From: Microbacteriaceae bacterium
GTDB taxonomy: Bacteria; Actinomycetota; Actinomycetes; Actinomycetales; Microbacteriaceae
DNA length: 64,000 nt
Assembly: GCA_025464975.1 (NCBI GenBank)
Contig: JAODMT010000021.1
Coordinates: 40,132-104,131, forward strand
Direction: 5' to 3'
The notes beneath the pieces were generated by a model that saw only the letters and a program-made list of their open reading frames with translations, did no database searches and was not told the origin of the DNA. How positions within the stretch are numbered: position 1 is the stretch's first letter; each line of letters begins with the position of its first letter. Of the stretch, positions 8,842-16,808 are shown in pieces. The position numbers and the translations under genes are program-made.

Positions 8842-8917
8842 AAAACGCAGGAGAACACCACAGCGGCATCGTTTTCCGCCCGAATGGCGACGCTAAGTGG
8901 TGAATCTCCTGCGTTTT
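8842..8917. repeat. 76-bp palindromic repeat, family A, copy 1
   Basis: The left arm at 8842-8861 (AAAACGCAGGAGAACACCAC) is answered by the right arm at 8897-8917, whose reverse complement differs by two changes. The second copy at 29348-29423 has the same total length and a related centre (GCGGCrTyrTTTTCC-like). It lies between divergent genes (DUF4349 lipoprotein and aldo/keto reductase). It encodes nothing and could fold as a long hairpin. Confidence 0.85.
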
Positions 8918-8972
8918 GAGTGAGCGGGCGAGCGTCACCAGCGGCATGACTCGGTACACCTAGGCTTGAGCA

Positions 8973-9971
8973 ATGGACACTCGCACCCTCGGCCGCACCA
9001 ATCGCTCTGTCTCCGTGATCGGTCTTGGCACCTGGCAACTCGGGGGCGACTGGGGCGAGGTGACCGAGGCGGATGCCCGCGCTGTGCTCGACGCGTCGGT
9101 AGCCGCAGGCGGTACGGTGTTCGATACCGCGGACGTCTACGGTGATGGGCGAAGCGAGACCCTCATTGGCGAGTACCTCGCGGACAACCCGGGCAACGAG
9201 ATCACGGTCGCGACGAAAATGGGGCGGCGCGAGGCGCAGGATCCGGCGAACTACACCCTCGACAACTTCCGTCGGTGGACCGACCGGTCTCGCGCGAACC
9301 TGCGCACCGAGCGGCTCGACCTCGTGCAATTGCACTGCCCGCCAAGCGTCGTCCTGAGCACGGATTCTGTGTACGACGCGCTGGACACTCTCGTATCCGA
9401 GGGGGCCATCGCCAACTACGGTGTGAGCGTCGAGACCGTCGCGGAGGCGCTCGCCGCGATCGCGCGACCCAATGTCGCGACGGTGCAGATCATCCTGAAC
9501 GCCTTCCGGCTCAAGCCGCTCGACGCCGTGCTTCCGGCGGCCAGCGCGGCCGGCGTCGGAATCATCGTGAGAGTGCCGCTCGCCTCCGGGCTTCTCGGCG
9601 GCAAGTACACCGCAGGCACCACCTTCGCCGCCAACGATCACCGCACGTACAACCGCGATGGTTCGGCGTTCGACGTCGGCGAGACGTTCTCCGGCGTGGA
9701 CTTCGAGCAGGGTGTGCGGGCCGCTCAGGAGTTCGCCGCGCTTCTGCCCGGCGAGCCCGCGGCGGCCGGTCTCAGTACCGCGCAGGTCGCCCTCGCCTGG
9801 GTCGCCCAACTCGACGGTGTCAGCACCGTGATCCCGGGCGCTCGCAACGTCGACCAGGCGGCGTCGAACGCCGCTGCCGGATCGGCTCCCCGACTAAGCG
9901 CCGAGTTCACCGCCGCGGTCACCGACATCTACGACCGGTACTTCCGTGCGGCCATTCACGACCGCTGGTAG
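8973..9971 (+). CDS. Aldo/keto reductase
   Basis: 332 residues, a TIM-barrel NAD(P)H oxidoreductase for aldehydes or ketones. The catalytic tetrad is visible as Asp and Tyr in FDTADVYGDGRSE, Lys in VATKMG and His in LVQLHCPP. The C-terminal cofactor-binding segment is VSTVIPGARNVDQAASN. It belongs to the branch with the N-terminal pattern RTLGRTNRSVSVIGLGTWQLGG, as in AKR11-12-like proteins. It stands alone and its end faces another aldo/keto reductase. The substrate is unknown. Confidence 0.92.
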   Translation: MDTRTLGRTNRSVSVIGLGTWQLGGDWGEVTEADARAVLDASVAAGGTVFDTADVYGDGRSETLIGEYLADNPGNEITVATKMGRREAQDPANYTLDNFRRWTDRSRANLRTERLDLVQLHCPPSVVLSTDSVYDALDTLVSEGAIANYGVSVETVAEALAAIARPNVATVQIILNAFRLKPLDAVLPAASAAGVGIIVRVPLASGLLGGKYTAGTTFAANDHRTYNRDGSAFDVGETFSGVDFEQGVRAAQEFAALLPGEPAAAGLSTAQVALAWVAQLDGVSTVIPGARNVDQAASNAAAGSAPRLSAEFTAAVTDIYDRYFRAAIHDRW

Positions 9972-9990
9972 CGCCGCGGCGCTCGCCGGG

Positions 9991-10824
9991 TCAGTGCGCG
10001 TCGGGGTCCATCCCGGTGCGAGCCCCGGACTCCAGTGACGCGATCGCCGACAGGTCGTCCGCGTCCAGTTCGAAGTCGAAGACGTCGATGTTTTCCGCGA
10101 TTCGCGCCGCGCTCTCCGACTTGGGGATCACGACGTTGCCGAGCTGGATGTGCCAGCGCAACACCACCTGTGCCGGGGTCTTGCCATGCCTCGCGGCGAT
10201 CGATTCGAGCACCCGGTCGCCGATCACCCGCCCGCGCGCCAGCGGTGACCAGGCCTCGGTGACGATGCCGTTGCCCCGGTCGTAGTCGCGCACCGCCCGT
10301 TGGGGCAGCCAGGGGTGCAGCTCCACCTGATTGACCGCCGGAACGATCTCGGTCTCCGCGAGCAGGCGATCGATGTGATGCGGCGCGAAGTTGGAGACAC
10401 CGATGGATAGCGCCCGGCCATCGGATCGAATTGCCTCGAGGGCCCGCCAGGTGTCGACGAACAGGTCCTTCGACGGCACCGGCCAGTGAATGAGGTAGAG
10501 GTCCACATAGTCGAAGCGGAGCAGGTCGAGGCTCGAGTCGAACGCGCGCATGGTGCGGTCGTAGCCGTGGTCGCTGTCCCACACCTTGGTCGTGACAAAA
10601 ATGTCTCCCCGGGGCACTCCCGCCGCCCGCACTCCGTCGCCGACCCCGCGTTCGTTGTTGTACAGGGTCGCGGTGTCGATGTGCCGGTATCCGGATCCGA
10701 TCGCGGTCTCGACCACCCGCGCGGCATCCGAATCGGCGACCTTGTAGACCCCGAGCCCGAGCTGCGGGATGCGGCGGCCGTCGTTCAGGGGGAGGGAGGG
10801 GGAGATCGCGCCAGTGGTCATCAT
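9991..10824 (-). CDS. Aldo/keto reductase (2,5-didehydrogluconate reductase-like)
   Basis: 277 residues, with the short barrel of the AKR5 group. Family marks: LNDGRRIPQLGLGVYKV at the start, Asp/Tyr in HIDTATLYNNE, Lys in VTTKVWD, His in [10 protein letters not shown], and the cofactor region VVIPKSESAARIAENIDVFDF. Two adjacent ATGs (10824 and 10821) are possible starts. It is convergent with the preceding reductase and divergent from the FMN reductase at 10898; a GTTAC/GTAAC palindrome lies between. It resembles the two paralogues at 38812 and 42751 but is clearly more distant. Confidence 0.92.
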   Translation of the reverse strand: MMTTGAISPSLPLNDGRRIPQLGLGVYKVADSDAARVVETAIGSGYRHIDTATLYNNERGVGDGVRAAGVPRGDIFVTTKVWDSDHGYDRTMRAFDSSLDLLRFDYVDLYLIHWPVPSKDLFVDTWRALEAIRSDGRALSIGVSNFAPHHIDRLLAETEIVPAVNQVELHPWLPQRAVRDYDRGNGIVTEAWSPLARGRVIGDRVLESIAARHGKTPAQVVLRWHIQLGNVVIPKSESAARIAENIDVFDFELDADDLSAIASLESGARTGMDPDAH

Positions 10825-10851
10825 CCCATTATCGGGAATGCATGATTGTTG

Positions 10852-10876
10852 GTGGTGTTACGGGCAGTAACCACAC
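10852..10876. promoter_or_regulatory. Candidate operator palindrome (GTTAC-N5-GTAAC)
   Basis: Inverted repeat GTTAC (10857-10861), five bases, GTAAC (10867-10871), with flanking GTGGT and CACAC partly extending the symmetry. It sits in the 73-base gap between two divergent oxidoreductase genes, where a TetR- or MarR-type factor could control both. No regulator gene is adjacent. Confidence 0.3.
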
Positions 10877-10897
10877 TGTTTGACTTACGGGAGAACC

Positions 10898-11482
10898 ATG
10901 TCAAGGCTCATGATCATTGTTGGAAGCGTTCGTCCCGGCCGTATCGGCTTGCCGATCGCCACGTGGGTGCGCGATTCCGTCGCCGCCCGCGGTGACTTCG
11001 AGATCGACTGGGTCGACCTCGCGGAGCTCGGGCTTCCGTTCATGGACGAGCCGAGTCATCCGCGCCTTCGCACCTACACGCACCAGCACACGCTCGACTG
11101 GAGCGCTCGAGTGGATGCCGCGGACGCAATCCTGCTCGTCACTCCCGAGTACAACCACAGCTATTCGCCGGCGCTCAAGAACGCCTTCGACTTTCTCATG
11201 CAGGAGTGGTGGCGCAAGCCGGTCGCGTTCGTGAGCTACGGAGGAGTCTCGGGCGGCTCCCGCGGAGTCGTCGCATTCGAGCCGGTCATCCTGCAACTCG
11301 GCATGGTGCGCGTCGGCGCTGCGGTGGAGATCCCGTTCGCCGGTCGACTCGTGGTCGACGGGGTATTCACCCCGGAGCAAAAGGAAATAGACATCCTCGA
11401 GAAGTTGCTCGACGAGACCGCGTCGCTCGTCGAGGCACTCCGACCGCTGCAAAACAGGCAGTCGGCCGCTCAGCTCGGCTGA
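10898..11482 (+). CDS. NADPH-dependent FMN reductase / quinone reductase
   Basis: 194 residues. The ATG at 10898 has a GGGAGA ribosome site eight bases upstream; the in-frame TTG or ATG further up lacks one. The flavodoxin-like fold is shown by IVGSVRPGRIGLPIATWV (FMN phosphate loop), VTPEYNHSYSPALKNAFD (flavin-ring loop) and FVSYGGVSGGSRGV. It reduces FMN or small quinones with NAD(P)H. It overlaps the convergent MFS gene by 13 bases. It is distinct from the MsuE-like reductase at 28709. Confidence 0.9.
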   Translation: MSRLMIIVGSVRPGRIGLPIATWVRDSVAARGDFEIDWVDLAELGLPFMDEPSHPRLRTYTHQHTLDWSARVDAADAILLVTPEYNHSYSPALKNAFDFLMQEWWRKPVAFVSYGGVSGGSRGVVAFEPVILQLGMVRVGAAVEIPFAGRLVVDGVFTPEQKEIDILEKLLDETASLVEALRPLQNRQSAAQLG

Positions 11483-12681
11483 ACCGGGATGGGTTCGGTG
11501 TCGGGGATCGGGCTGGCGTCCTTGCCTCGCAGGTCTGGATGGGCCCGGCGGAAGACGGTGGGGACGATGAACCCGACGCCGACAAAGGCGACCGCCACCC
11601 AGAACGCGCCGGGAGCGTTGAACCGGTCGATGAGAAACCCCGCGACGGCCGACCCGAGGGCCGCCCCGATGAGCTGCCCGGTGCCGACCCATCCGTAGGC
11701 CTCGGCGGTCTCGCTGAATCGCACGCTCGACGACACGATGGCAAACATCACGGCGAGGGCCGGGGCGATGCCGATGCCGGCGAGAAGCACCGTGATCGCG
11801 AGCCACCAGAATCCGGTGAAGGCGGCGGCGAGTGACATCCCGACGAAGATCGCGAACATGCGCCGCGCGAGCGCCCAAGGCCCGATCGGAACGTGGCCGA
11901 GCGACAACCCGCCGATGAGGGAGCCGACGGCGAACAGGGCGAGCACGATGCCCGATTCCGTGCCGTTGTCGCCGAAGGTCGCGACGATCCCGGCTTCGAT
12001 GGATGCGCACGCCCCAACAAGCAGGAAGCCGACCGTGGTGGCCAGAAGCACCGCCGGCTTGGCGAGTACGGCGCCGAGGTTGCGCCGGCTGCGCGGGATT
12101 CGCACGCGCCCGACCTCGGGGGAGGACAGGAACCACAGGCCGCCGCCGAGCAGGAAGGCGAGCGCGACCAGGATGGCGATGACGGTGCTGATCTGCAGCG
12201 CGACGAAGGTCGTGATGACCGGGCCGACCACCCAAATGACTTCCTGAGCCGAGGCGTCGAGAGAGAACAGCGGGGTGAGCTGGCGGGAGTTGACCATCTT
12301 TGGATAGATAGTGCGCACGGCTGGTTGCACCGGAGGGGTGCTCAGACCGCTGATGAACCCGATCACCATGTAGAGCGGGATCGGCAGAGTCGGGGCCAGT
12401 GCGATGGTGCCGACCGCTGTGCCGCAGATGATCGTGGTGAGCACGAGCACTTGCCGCATTCCCCAAACGCCCATCCACCGGCTCGTGAGCGGGCCGGCAA
12501 TGGCTTGGCCGATGCTCGTCGCGGCGAGAACAAGACCGGCCGCGCCGTAGGAGTGATGGATGCGTTGGATGTGCAGCAGGTAGGCGAGCGAGAGCATCCC
12601 GTTGGGGAATCGTGCCAACAGCTGAGCCGACATAATTCGCGCTACTCCGCGCGTCTTAAGCAGGCTCAGATAGATTTTCAC
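11470..12681 (-). CDS. MFS transporter
   Basis: 403 residues with about 12 hydrophobic segments. The loop after helix 2 reads GPLTSRWMGVWGMRQVLVL, corresponding to MFS motif A (GxLaDrxGrrxxl), and a charged cytoplasmic loop in the middle carries SPEVGRVRIPRSRRN. The pattern fits the drug or metabolite efflux branch of the major facilitator superfamily in Actinobacteria. The substrate is unknown. Its start lies about 460 bases from the RNR operon, with its promoter somewhere in 12682-12900. Confidence 0.88.
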   Translation of the reverse strand: MKIYLSLLKTRGVARIMSAQLLARFPNGMLSLAYLLHIQRIHHSYGAAGLVLAATSIGQAIAGPLTSRWMGVWGMRQVLVLTTIICGTAVGTIALAPTLPIPLYMVIGFISGLSTPPVQPAVRTIYPKMVNSRQLTPLFSLDASAQEVIWVVGPVITTFVALQISTVIAILVALAFLLGGGLWFLSSPEVGRVRIPRSRRNLGAVLAKPAVLLATTVGFLLVGACASIEAGIVATFGDNGTESGIVLALFAVGSLIGGLSLGHVPIGPWALARRMFAIFVGMSLAAAFTGFWWLAITVLLAGIGIAPALAVMFAIVSSSVRFSETAEAYGWVGTGQLIGAALGSAVAGFLIDRFNAPGAFWVAVAFVGVGFIVPTVFRRAHPDLRGKDASPIPDTEPIPVQPS

Positions 12682-12761
12682 AAGGGTGCAAGCCTAGCGG
12701 GCGGCGGGAAATTCCCGACAGATGTTCAGCGCAACTCCGGGGCCCCGCGGCACCTCGTGAG

Positions 12762-12788
12762 GGGGCAACTTCGGCTGGTCGTTGCCCC
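12762..12788. other. Hairpin in intergenic region upstream of RNR operon
   Basis: A perfect 8-bp stem, GGGGCAAC (12762-12769) and GTTGCCCC (12781-12788), with an 11-base loop. It stands in the 464-base gap between the MFS gene and the RNR operon. There is no T tract, so termination is doubtful. Apart from this hairpin and the promoter elements from 12927 on, I see nothing in 12682-12926. Confidence 0.4.
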
Positions 12789-12926
12789 GTCGAGGAGCAC
12801 ATTTTGTCCCCTGACGGCCCCACGGGGTAACGCCTGAGCGGAATGCGGCGAGAGTCGGAACGGGCACCCGGACGAGCCGGTCGACGGCCCGGAAAATAGT
12901 GCACAGGCTGTACTATTCGGGGAAAG

Positions 12927-12946
12927 TTATCCACATCTGTGGATGA
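12927..12946. promoter_or_regulatory. Pair of inverted DnaA-type boxes upstream of nrd promoter
   Basis: A perfect DnaA-box consensus TTATCCACA at 12927-12935, two bases, then TGTGGATGA at 12938-12946, one mismatch from the reverse box TGTGGATAA. It lies 21 bases upstream of the proposed -35. DnaA is known to act at the E. coli nrdAB promoter, so this could tie nucleotide reduction to replication initiation. It could also be a chance palindrome for another factor. Confidence 0.5.
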
Positions 12947-12951
12947 CACGC

Positions 12952-12999
12952 CCACTACATCTGGGGTTAACCGAATGTCGGAGGCCCGCTATATAGTGG
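12952..12999 (+). promoter_or_regulatory. nrd promoter with two NrdR-type boxes
   Basis: Box 1 (12952-12967) matches the NrdR consensus ACACTACATCTAGTGT at 13 of 16 positions. Box 2, a 16-base window at 12984-12999, keeps the right half TAGTGG with a weak left half. The centres are 32 bases apart, about three helix turns, as in known NrdR box pairs. The promoter fits between: -35 TTAACC (12967-12972), a 17-base spacer, and -10 TATATA (12990-12995) inside box 2. Bound NrdR would therefore cover both promoter elements. NrdR represses RNR genes when dATP is plentiful. The nrdR gene is not in this window. Confidence 0.6.
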
Positions 13000-13002
13000 T
13001 CA

Positions 13003-13166
13003 AACCGCGGAACAGTAGCTCCCCGGATCCTCCGCTCGGAGGCATCCGCTCGGCTGCAATCCGCAGACAATTTCGACCCCGCGAGGGGTCACCTGGGGGA
13101 CAGGGAAAGCGGCCGGTGGGGACGGCTTTCCGGTAGACGCGTCCAATGGACGAACGAGGAGAACAA
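13003..13166 (+). other. Long structured 5' leader of the RNR operon
   Basis: If transcription starts near 13002, the leader is about 160 bases long and contains three consecutive hairpins. The first is CCTCC-GCTC-GGAGG at 13029-13042, extended by GGAT/ATCC. The second is GACCCC-GCGA-GGGGTC at 13075-13090, with a GNRA loop. The third is GGAAAGC/GCTTTCC at 13104-13131, with a 14-base loop. This is unusual for a simple leader. I cannot assign it to a known riboswitch. The GGGAA...CCGGTG string recalls the cobalamin riboswitch core, but the B12 box is absent. Confidence 0.4.
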
Positions 13167-15668
13167 GTGGCAATCACAGTAGTCAAGCGCAACGGGCAAC
13201 GCGAGCCGTACGACGCCAACAAGATCAACCTCGCGATCGAGCACGCCAGCGCGGGACTCGACGACAACATCACCTGGGTGACGCAGATCGCGAGCGAACT
13301 CGAACTCACCCTCTTCGATGGCATCACGACCCAGCAACTTGACGAGGCCGTCATCCAGGTCGCCTTGCAAAACGTCAAGGATGACCCGGCGTTCGACACC
13401 GTTGCCGCGCGCCTGCTCCTCAAGACCATCTACAAGCGGGTGCTCGGCGACTACGAGACCAGCGCGGAGCTGAAGGAGTTGCACGCCAGCCACTTCGCAG
13501 CCAATGTGAAGCGCGGGGTGGACGAGCAGCTTCTCGACCCGCGACTCACCTCCCTCTTCGACCTCGACACCCTCGCGGGCGCCCTCGAGCCGGCGCACGA
13601 CGAGCTGCTCAAGTACATCGGCGTCGTAACGCTCAACAACCGGTACGGCATCAAGGGTCGCAACGGGGACGCCCTGGAGGTTCCGCAGTACTTCTGGATG
13701 CGGATCGCGATGGGCCTGTCGCTCAACGAGGCGAACCCGACCGAGCACGCCATCAAGTTCTACGAGAAGATGTCACGGCTTGAGTACCTCGCCGCGGGCT
13801 CCACCCTCGTCAACGCGGGAACCATTTACCCGCAGCTCGCGAACTGCTTCGTCATGGAGATGCAGGACGACATGGAGCACATCGCCAAGACCACCCGGGA
13901 CGTGATGTGGCTCACGAAGGGCACCGGTGGCATCGGTCTCTCGGTCACAAAGCTGCGCGCGCAGGGTTCGCCCATCCGCTCGAACAACACCACCTCCACC
14001 GGGCCGATCCCGTTCATGCACACGATCGATTCAATCCTGCGTGCCGTCAGCCGCGGAGGAAAGAAGTTCGGCGCTCTGTGCTTCTACATGGAGAACTGGC
14101 ACCTCGACTTCCCGGAGTTCCTCGACCTCCGTCAGAACTCCGGAGACCCCTACCGCCGCACTCGCACCGCAAACACCGCGGTGTGGATCAGTGACGAGTT
14201 CATGAAGCGCGTGCAGAACGACGACGATTGGTACCTCTTCGACCCGCTCGAGGTTCAGGATCTCAACGAGCTCTACGGCAAGGAGTTCTCGGCGAAGTAC
14301 AACGAGTACGTCGCCAAGGCCGAGGCGGGCGAGATGCGCCTGTTCAAGAAGATCACGGCCCGTGAACAGTTCAAATCCATTCTCATTTCGCTGCAGACCA
14401 CCAGTCACCCGTGGCTGTGCTGGAAAGACACGATCAACAACCGCGCGCTAAACAACAACACGGGCACGATCCACCTCTCCAACCTGTGCACCGAGATCAC
14501 CCTCCCGCAGGACGAGGACAACGTCTCGGTCTGCAACCTCGCGTCGATCAACCTCTCCAGGCACCTGGTCGCCGCTCCGACAGGCTCGGGGCAGGTGCCA
14601 ACGCTCGACTTCGGCAAGATCGAGGAGAGCGCCCGCCTCGCCGTTCGTCAGCTCGACAACCTGATCGACATCACCCGGTCGTCGGTCGCCGAGGCGGACT
14701 TCTCGAACCAGCAAAACCGTGCCGTCGGACTTGGCGTGATGGGATTCACCGACATTGTGGAGAAGCTCGGCATCAGCTACGAAAGCGAAGAGTCGTACGA
14801 CCTGATCGACGAGATCATGGAGCACGTCTCCTACGCGGCCATCGACGAGAGCGCGAACCTCGCCGCCGAGCGTGGGGCGTACCCGAACTTCGAGGGCTCG
14901 CGCTGGTCGCAGGGCCTCGTTCCGCTCGACTCGATCGCGCTCACCGAGGCGGATCGTGGCATGGAGATCAAGGTCAACCGCAAGACTCGGCTCGACTGGG
15001 ATGCGCTGCGACTCAAGGTGAAGGCCGGGATGCGCAACGCGACGCTGATGGCGATCGCCCCGACTGCATCCATCGGACTCGTCGCCGGCACCACCCCCGG
15101 CCTCGACCCGCAGTTCTCGCAGATCTTCAGCCGCGCCACCTCCAACGGCAAGTTCCTCGAGGTCAACCGCAACCTGGTCACTGACCTCCAGCAGCTCGGA
15201 ATTTGGGACTCCACTCGCGAGTCGATCCTGCGCAGCCAGGGCGACATCCAGAACATCGATGCCATCCCCGACTCGCTCAAGGCGACATACAAGACGAGCT
15301 TCCAGTTGTCGCCGTATGCCTTCCTCGAGGTCGCCGCTCGCGCCCAGAAGTGGATCGACCAGGCCATTAGCCGCAACATGTACCTCGAGACCCGTGACCT
15401 CGGCGACATGATGGACATCTACTTCGCGGCCTGGGAGCGTGGGGTCAAGACCACGTACTACCTGCACATGAAGCCGCGCCACACTGCGGAGCAGTCGACG
15501 GTGAAGGTGAACAAGGCGGAGGAGATCGGCACCGGCGCCCGCAAGGGCTTCGGCGCAACGGTGTCAGCGGGAGTCGCGGAGCTGGCGTCTGCCGAGGCCG
15601 CCGCACCCGCCGTCGCGCCGCGCAAGGGCTTCGGCTTCGGCGGCCTTGCACCCAAGAGCGGAGAGTGA
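13167..15668 (+). CDS. nrdA: Ribonucleoside-diphosphate reductase, large (alpha) subunit, class I
   Basis: 833 residues from the GTG at 13167, which has AGGAG six bases upstream; an in-frame ATG at 13146 lacks a site. It makes deoxyribonucleoside diphosphates. An N-terminal ATP cone (VVKRNGQREPYDANKINLAI) supplies dATP/ATP control. Active-site residues are visible: Cys227 (QLANCFV), Cys441 and Glu443 (NLCTEITLP), Cys456 (VSVCNLASINL), and the radical-path tyrosines Tyr764-Tyr765 (TTYYLHMKPRH). The C-terminus after about 790 is a flexible Ala-rich tail with two RKGFG repeats. Oddly, it ends (LAPKSGE) without the cysteine pair that thioredoxin normally re-reduces; that motif is in the small ORF starting 8 bases later. 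Confidence 0.95.
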   Translation: MAITVVKRNGQREPYDANKINLAIEHASAGLDDNITWVTQIASELELTLFDGITTQQLDEAVIQVALQNVKDDPAFDTVAARLLLKTIYKRVLGDYETSAELKELHASHFAANVKRGVDEQLLDPRLTSLFDLDTLAGALEPAHDELLKYIGVVTLNNRYGIKGRNGDALEVPQYFWMRIAMGLSLNEANPTEHAIKFYEKMSRLEYLAAGSTLVNAGTIYPQLANCFVMEMQDDMEHIAKTTRDVMWLTKGTGGIGLSVTKLRAQGSPIRSNNTTSTGPIPFMHTIDSILRAVSRGGKKFGALCFYMENWHLDFPEFLDLRQNSGDPYRRTRTANTAVWISDEFMKRVQNDDDWYLFDPLEVQDLNELYGKEFSAKYNEYVAKAEAGEMRLFKKITAREQFKSILISLQTTSHPWLCWKDTINNRALNNNTGTIHLSNLCTEITLPQDEDNVSVCNLASINLSRHLVAAPTGSGQVPTLDFGKIEESARLAVRQLDNLIDITRSSVAEADFSNQQNRAVGLGVMGFTDIVEKLGISYESEESYDLIDEIMEHVSYAAIDESANLAAERGAYPNFEGSRWSQGLVPLDSIALTEADRGMEIKVNRKTRLDWDALRLKVKAGMRNATLMAIAPTASIGLVAGTTPGLDPQFSQIFSRATSNGKFLEVNRNLVTDLQQLGIWDSTRESILRSQGDIQNIDAIPDSLKATYKTSFQLSPYAFLEVAARAQKWIDQAISRNMYLETRDLGDMMDIYFAAWERGVKTTYYLHMKPRHTAEQSTVKVNKAEEIGTGARKGFGATVSAGVAELASAEAAAPAVAPRKGFGFGGLAPKSGE

Positions 15669-15676
15669 CGGTAGCG

Positions 15677-15745
15677 ATGAACCCCGACGAGTACTACGTT
15701 CCGGTCGATCCGATGGACGACCTTCAATGCGACAGCTGCCAATGA
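15677..15745 (+). CDS. Micro-ORF encoding an RNR-like CxxC C-terminal tail
   Basis: 22 codons from the ATG at 15677, ending in LQCDSCQ; a GTG at 15665 overlapping the nrdA stop as GTGA would give 26. The peptide MNPDEYYVPVDPMDDLQCDS resembles the acidic C-terminal end of class I RNR large subunits, whose last Cys-x-x-Cys shuttles electrons from thioredoxin or glutaredoxin to the active site. nrdA itself lacks that pair and stops in a different frame just before. It may be a separately translated redox peptide, a product of -1 frameshifting at the nrdA stop, or the sign of a frameshift mutation or assembly error. The peptide composition argues for real coding; the mechanism is open. Confidence 0.6.
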   Translation: MNPDEYYVPVDPMDDLQCDSCQ

Positions 15746-15812
15746 CCGACGACGATCGCACGGCGATTCGCTCGATAGTCATCCCGGCACAAAAATTTAG
15801 ACAGGAATTCTG

Positions 15813-16808
15813 ATGGGCATCTTGGGAACCGGCCTCCAGGAGGGGCTTCTCCTCAAACCGATTCGCTACCAGTGGGCGATGGATCTTTACGATCAGGCCG
15901 TCGCCAACACCTGGTTCCCGAACGAGATTCAGCTCGGCGAGGACATCGCGGACTTCAAGAAGATGACCGACGAGGAACGTCACGCCGTCACCTTCTTGAT
16001 GAGCTACTTCAACCCGAACGAGCTGCTCGTGAATAAGGCGCTTGCGTTCGGTGTGTACCCGTACGTGAGCGCGGCCGAGTGCAGCATCTACCTCGCCAAG
16101 CAGATGTGGGAGGAGGCCAACCACTGTATGTCGTTCGAGTACGTGCTTGAAACGTTCCCGATCGACCGCGCGGCCGCCTACAACTCCCACATCGACATCC
16201 CCTCGATGGCGCGCAAGGAGGAGTTCGAACTCAAGTACATCCGCCGGATGACCGAGCAGACCCTCGACATCACCACGACCGAGGGCAAGAAGGACTTCGT
16301 CCGCAACCTCGTGGCGTACAACGTGATTCTTGAGGGCGTCTGGTTCTACTCGGGATTCATGGTCGCCCTGTCGTTCCGGCAGCGCAACCTGCTGCGCAAC
16401 TTCGGTTCACTCATGGACTGGGTGGTGCGTGACGAGAGCCTGCACCTCAAGTTCGGAATCAACCTCATCCTCACCGTGCTCGAGGAGAACCCCGACCTGC
16501 AGACCGAGGAGTTCGCCGCCGAGATCAAGCAGATGATTCTCGACGCCGTCGAGATGGAGGAGGAGTACAACCGGGACCTGCTCCCCGGCGGAATCCTCGG
16601 GCTCAACGCCAACTACATCAACCAGTACGTGAAGTACCTCGCCGACCGGCGCCTCGAGGAGCTCGGCTTCGAGGCGGAATACAACGTCTCCAACCCGGCA
16701 AAGTGGATGGCGACCGCCAACGACACCCTCCAGCTCGTGAACTTCTTCGAATCGACGAACACGTCCTACGAGTCGAACGCGTCGGCAAGCGTTGCCTCCA
16801 AGCAGTAG
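15813..16808 (+). CDS. nrdB: Ribonucleoside-diphosphate reductase, small (beta/R2) subunit, class Ic-like
   Basis: 331 residues. It houses the dimetal site that generates the oxidant for the alpha subunit. Ligands, by spacing to E. coli numbering: Glu70 (84), Glu101 (115), His104 (118), Glu174 (204), Glu208 (238) and His211 (241). Radical-path residues Trp34 (48) and Tyr319 (356 region) are kept. Position 122, the radical Tyr in E. coli, is Phe108 (EANHCMSF), and ligand 84 is Glu instead of Asp. Both features match the Chlamydia class Ic R2, which uses Mn(IV)/Fe(III) and no tyrosyl radical. It follows the micro-ORF by 67 bases with AGGA before the ATG. Confidence 0.93.
   Translation: MGILGTGLQEGLLLKPIRYQWAMDLYDQAVANTWFPNEIQLGEDIADFKKMTDEERHAVTFLMSYFNPNELLVNKALAFGVYPYVSAAECSIYLAKQMWEEANHCMSFEYVLETFPIDRAAAYNSHIDIPSMARKEEFELKYIRRMTEQTLDITTTEGKKDFVRNLVAYNVILEGVWFYSGFMVALSFRQRNLLRNFGSLMDWVVRDESLHLKFGINLILTVLEENPDLQTEEFAAEIKQMILDAVEMEEEYNRDLLPGGILGLNANYINQYVKYLADRRLEELGFEAEYNVSNPAKWMATANDTLQLVNFFESTNTSYESNASASVASKQ

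Noticed and set aside
13030..13140. Adenosylcobalamin riboswitch upstream of nrdA
   Set aside because: The GGGAA...CCGGTG string is suggestive, but the B12 box and the flanking P1 pairing could not be found. It is kept only as an unidentified structured leader.
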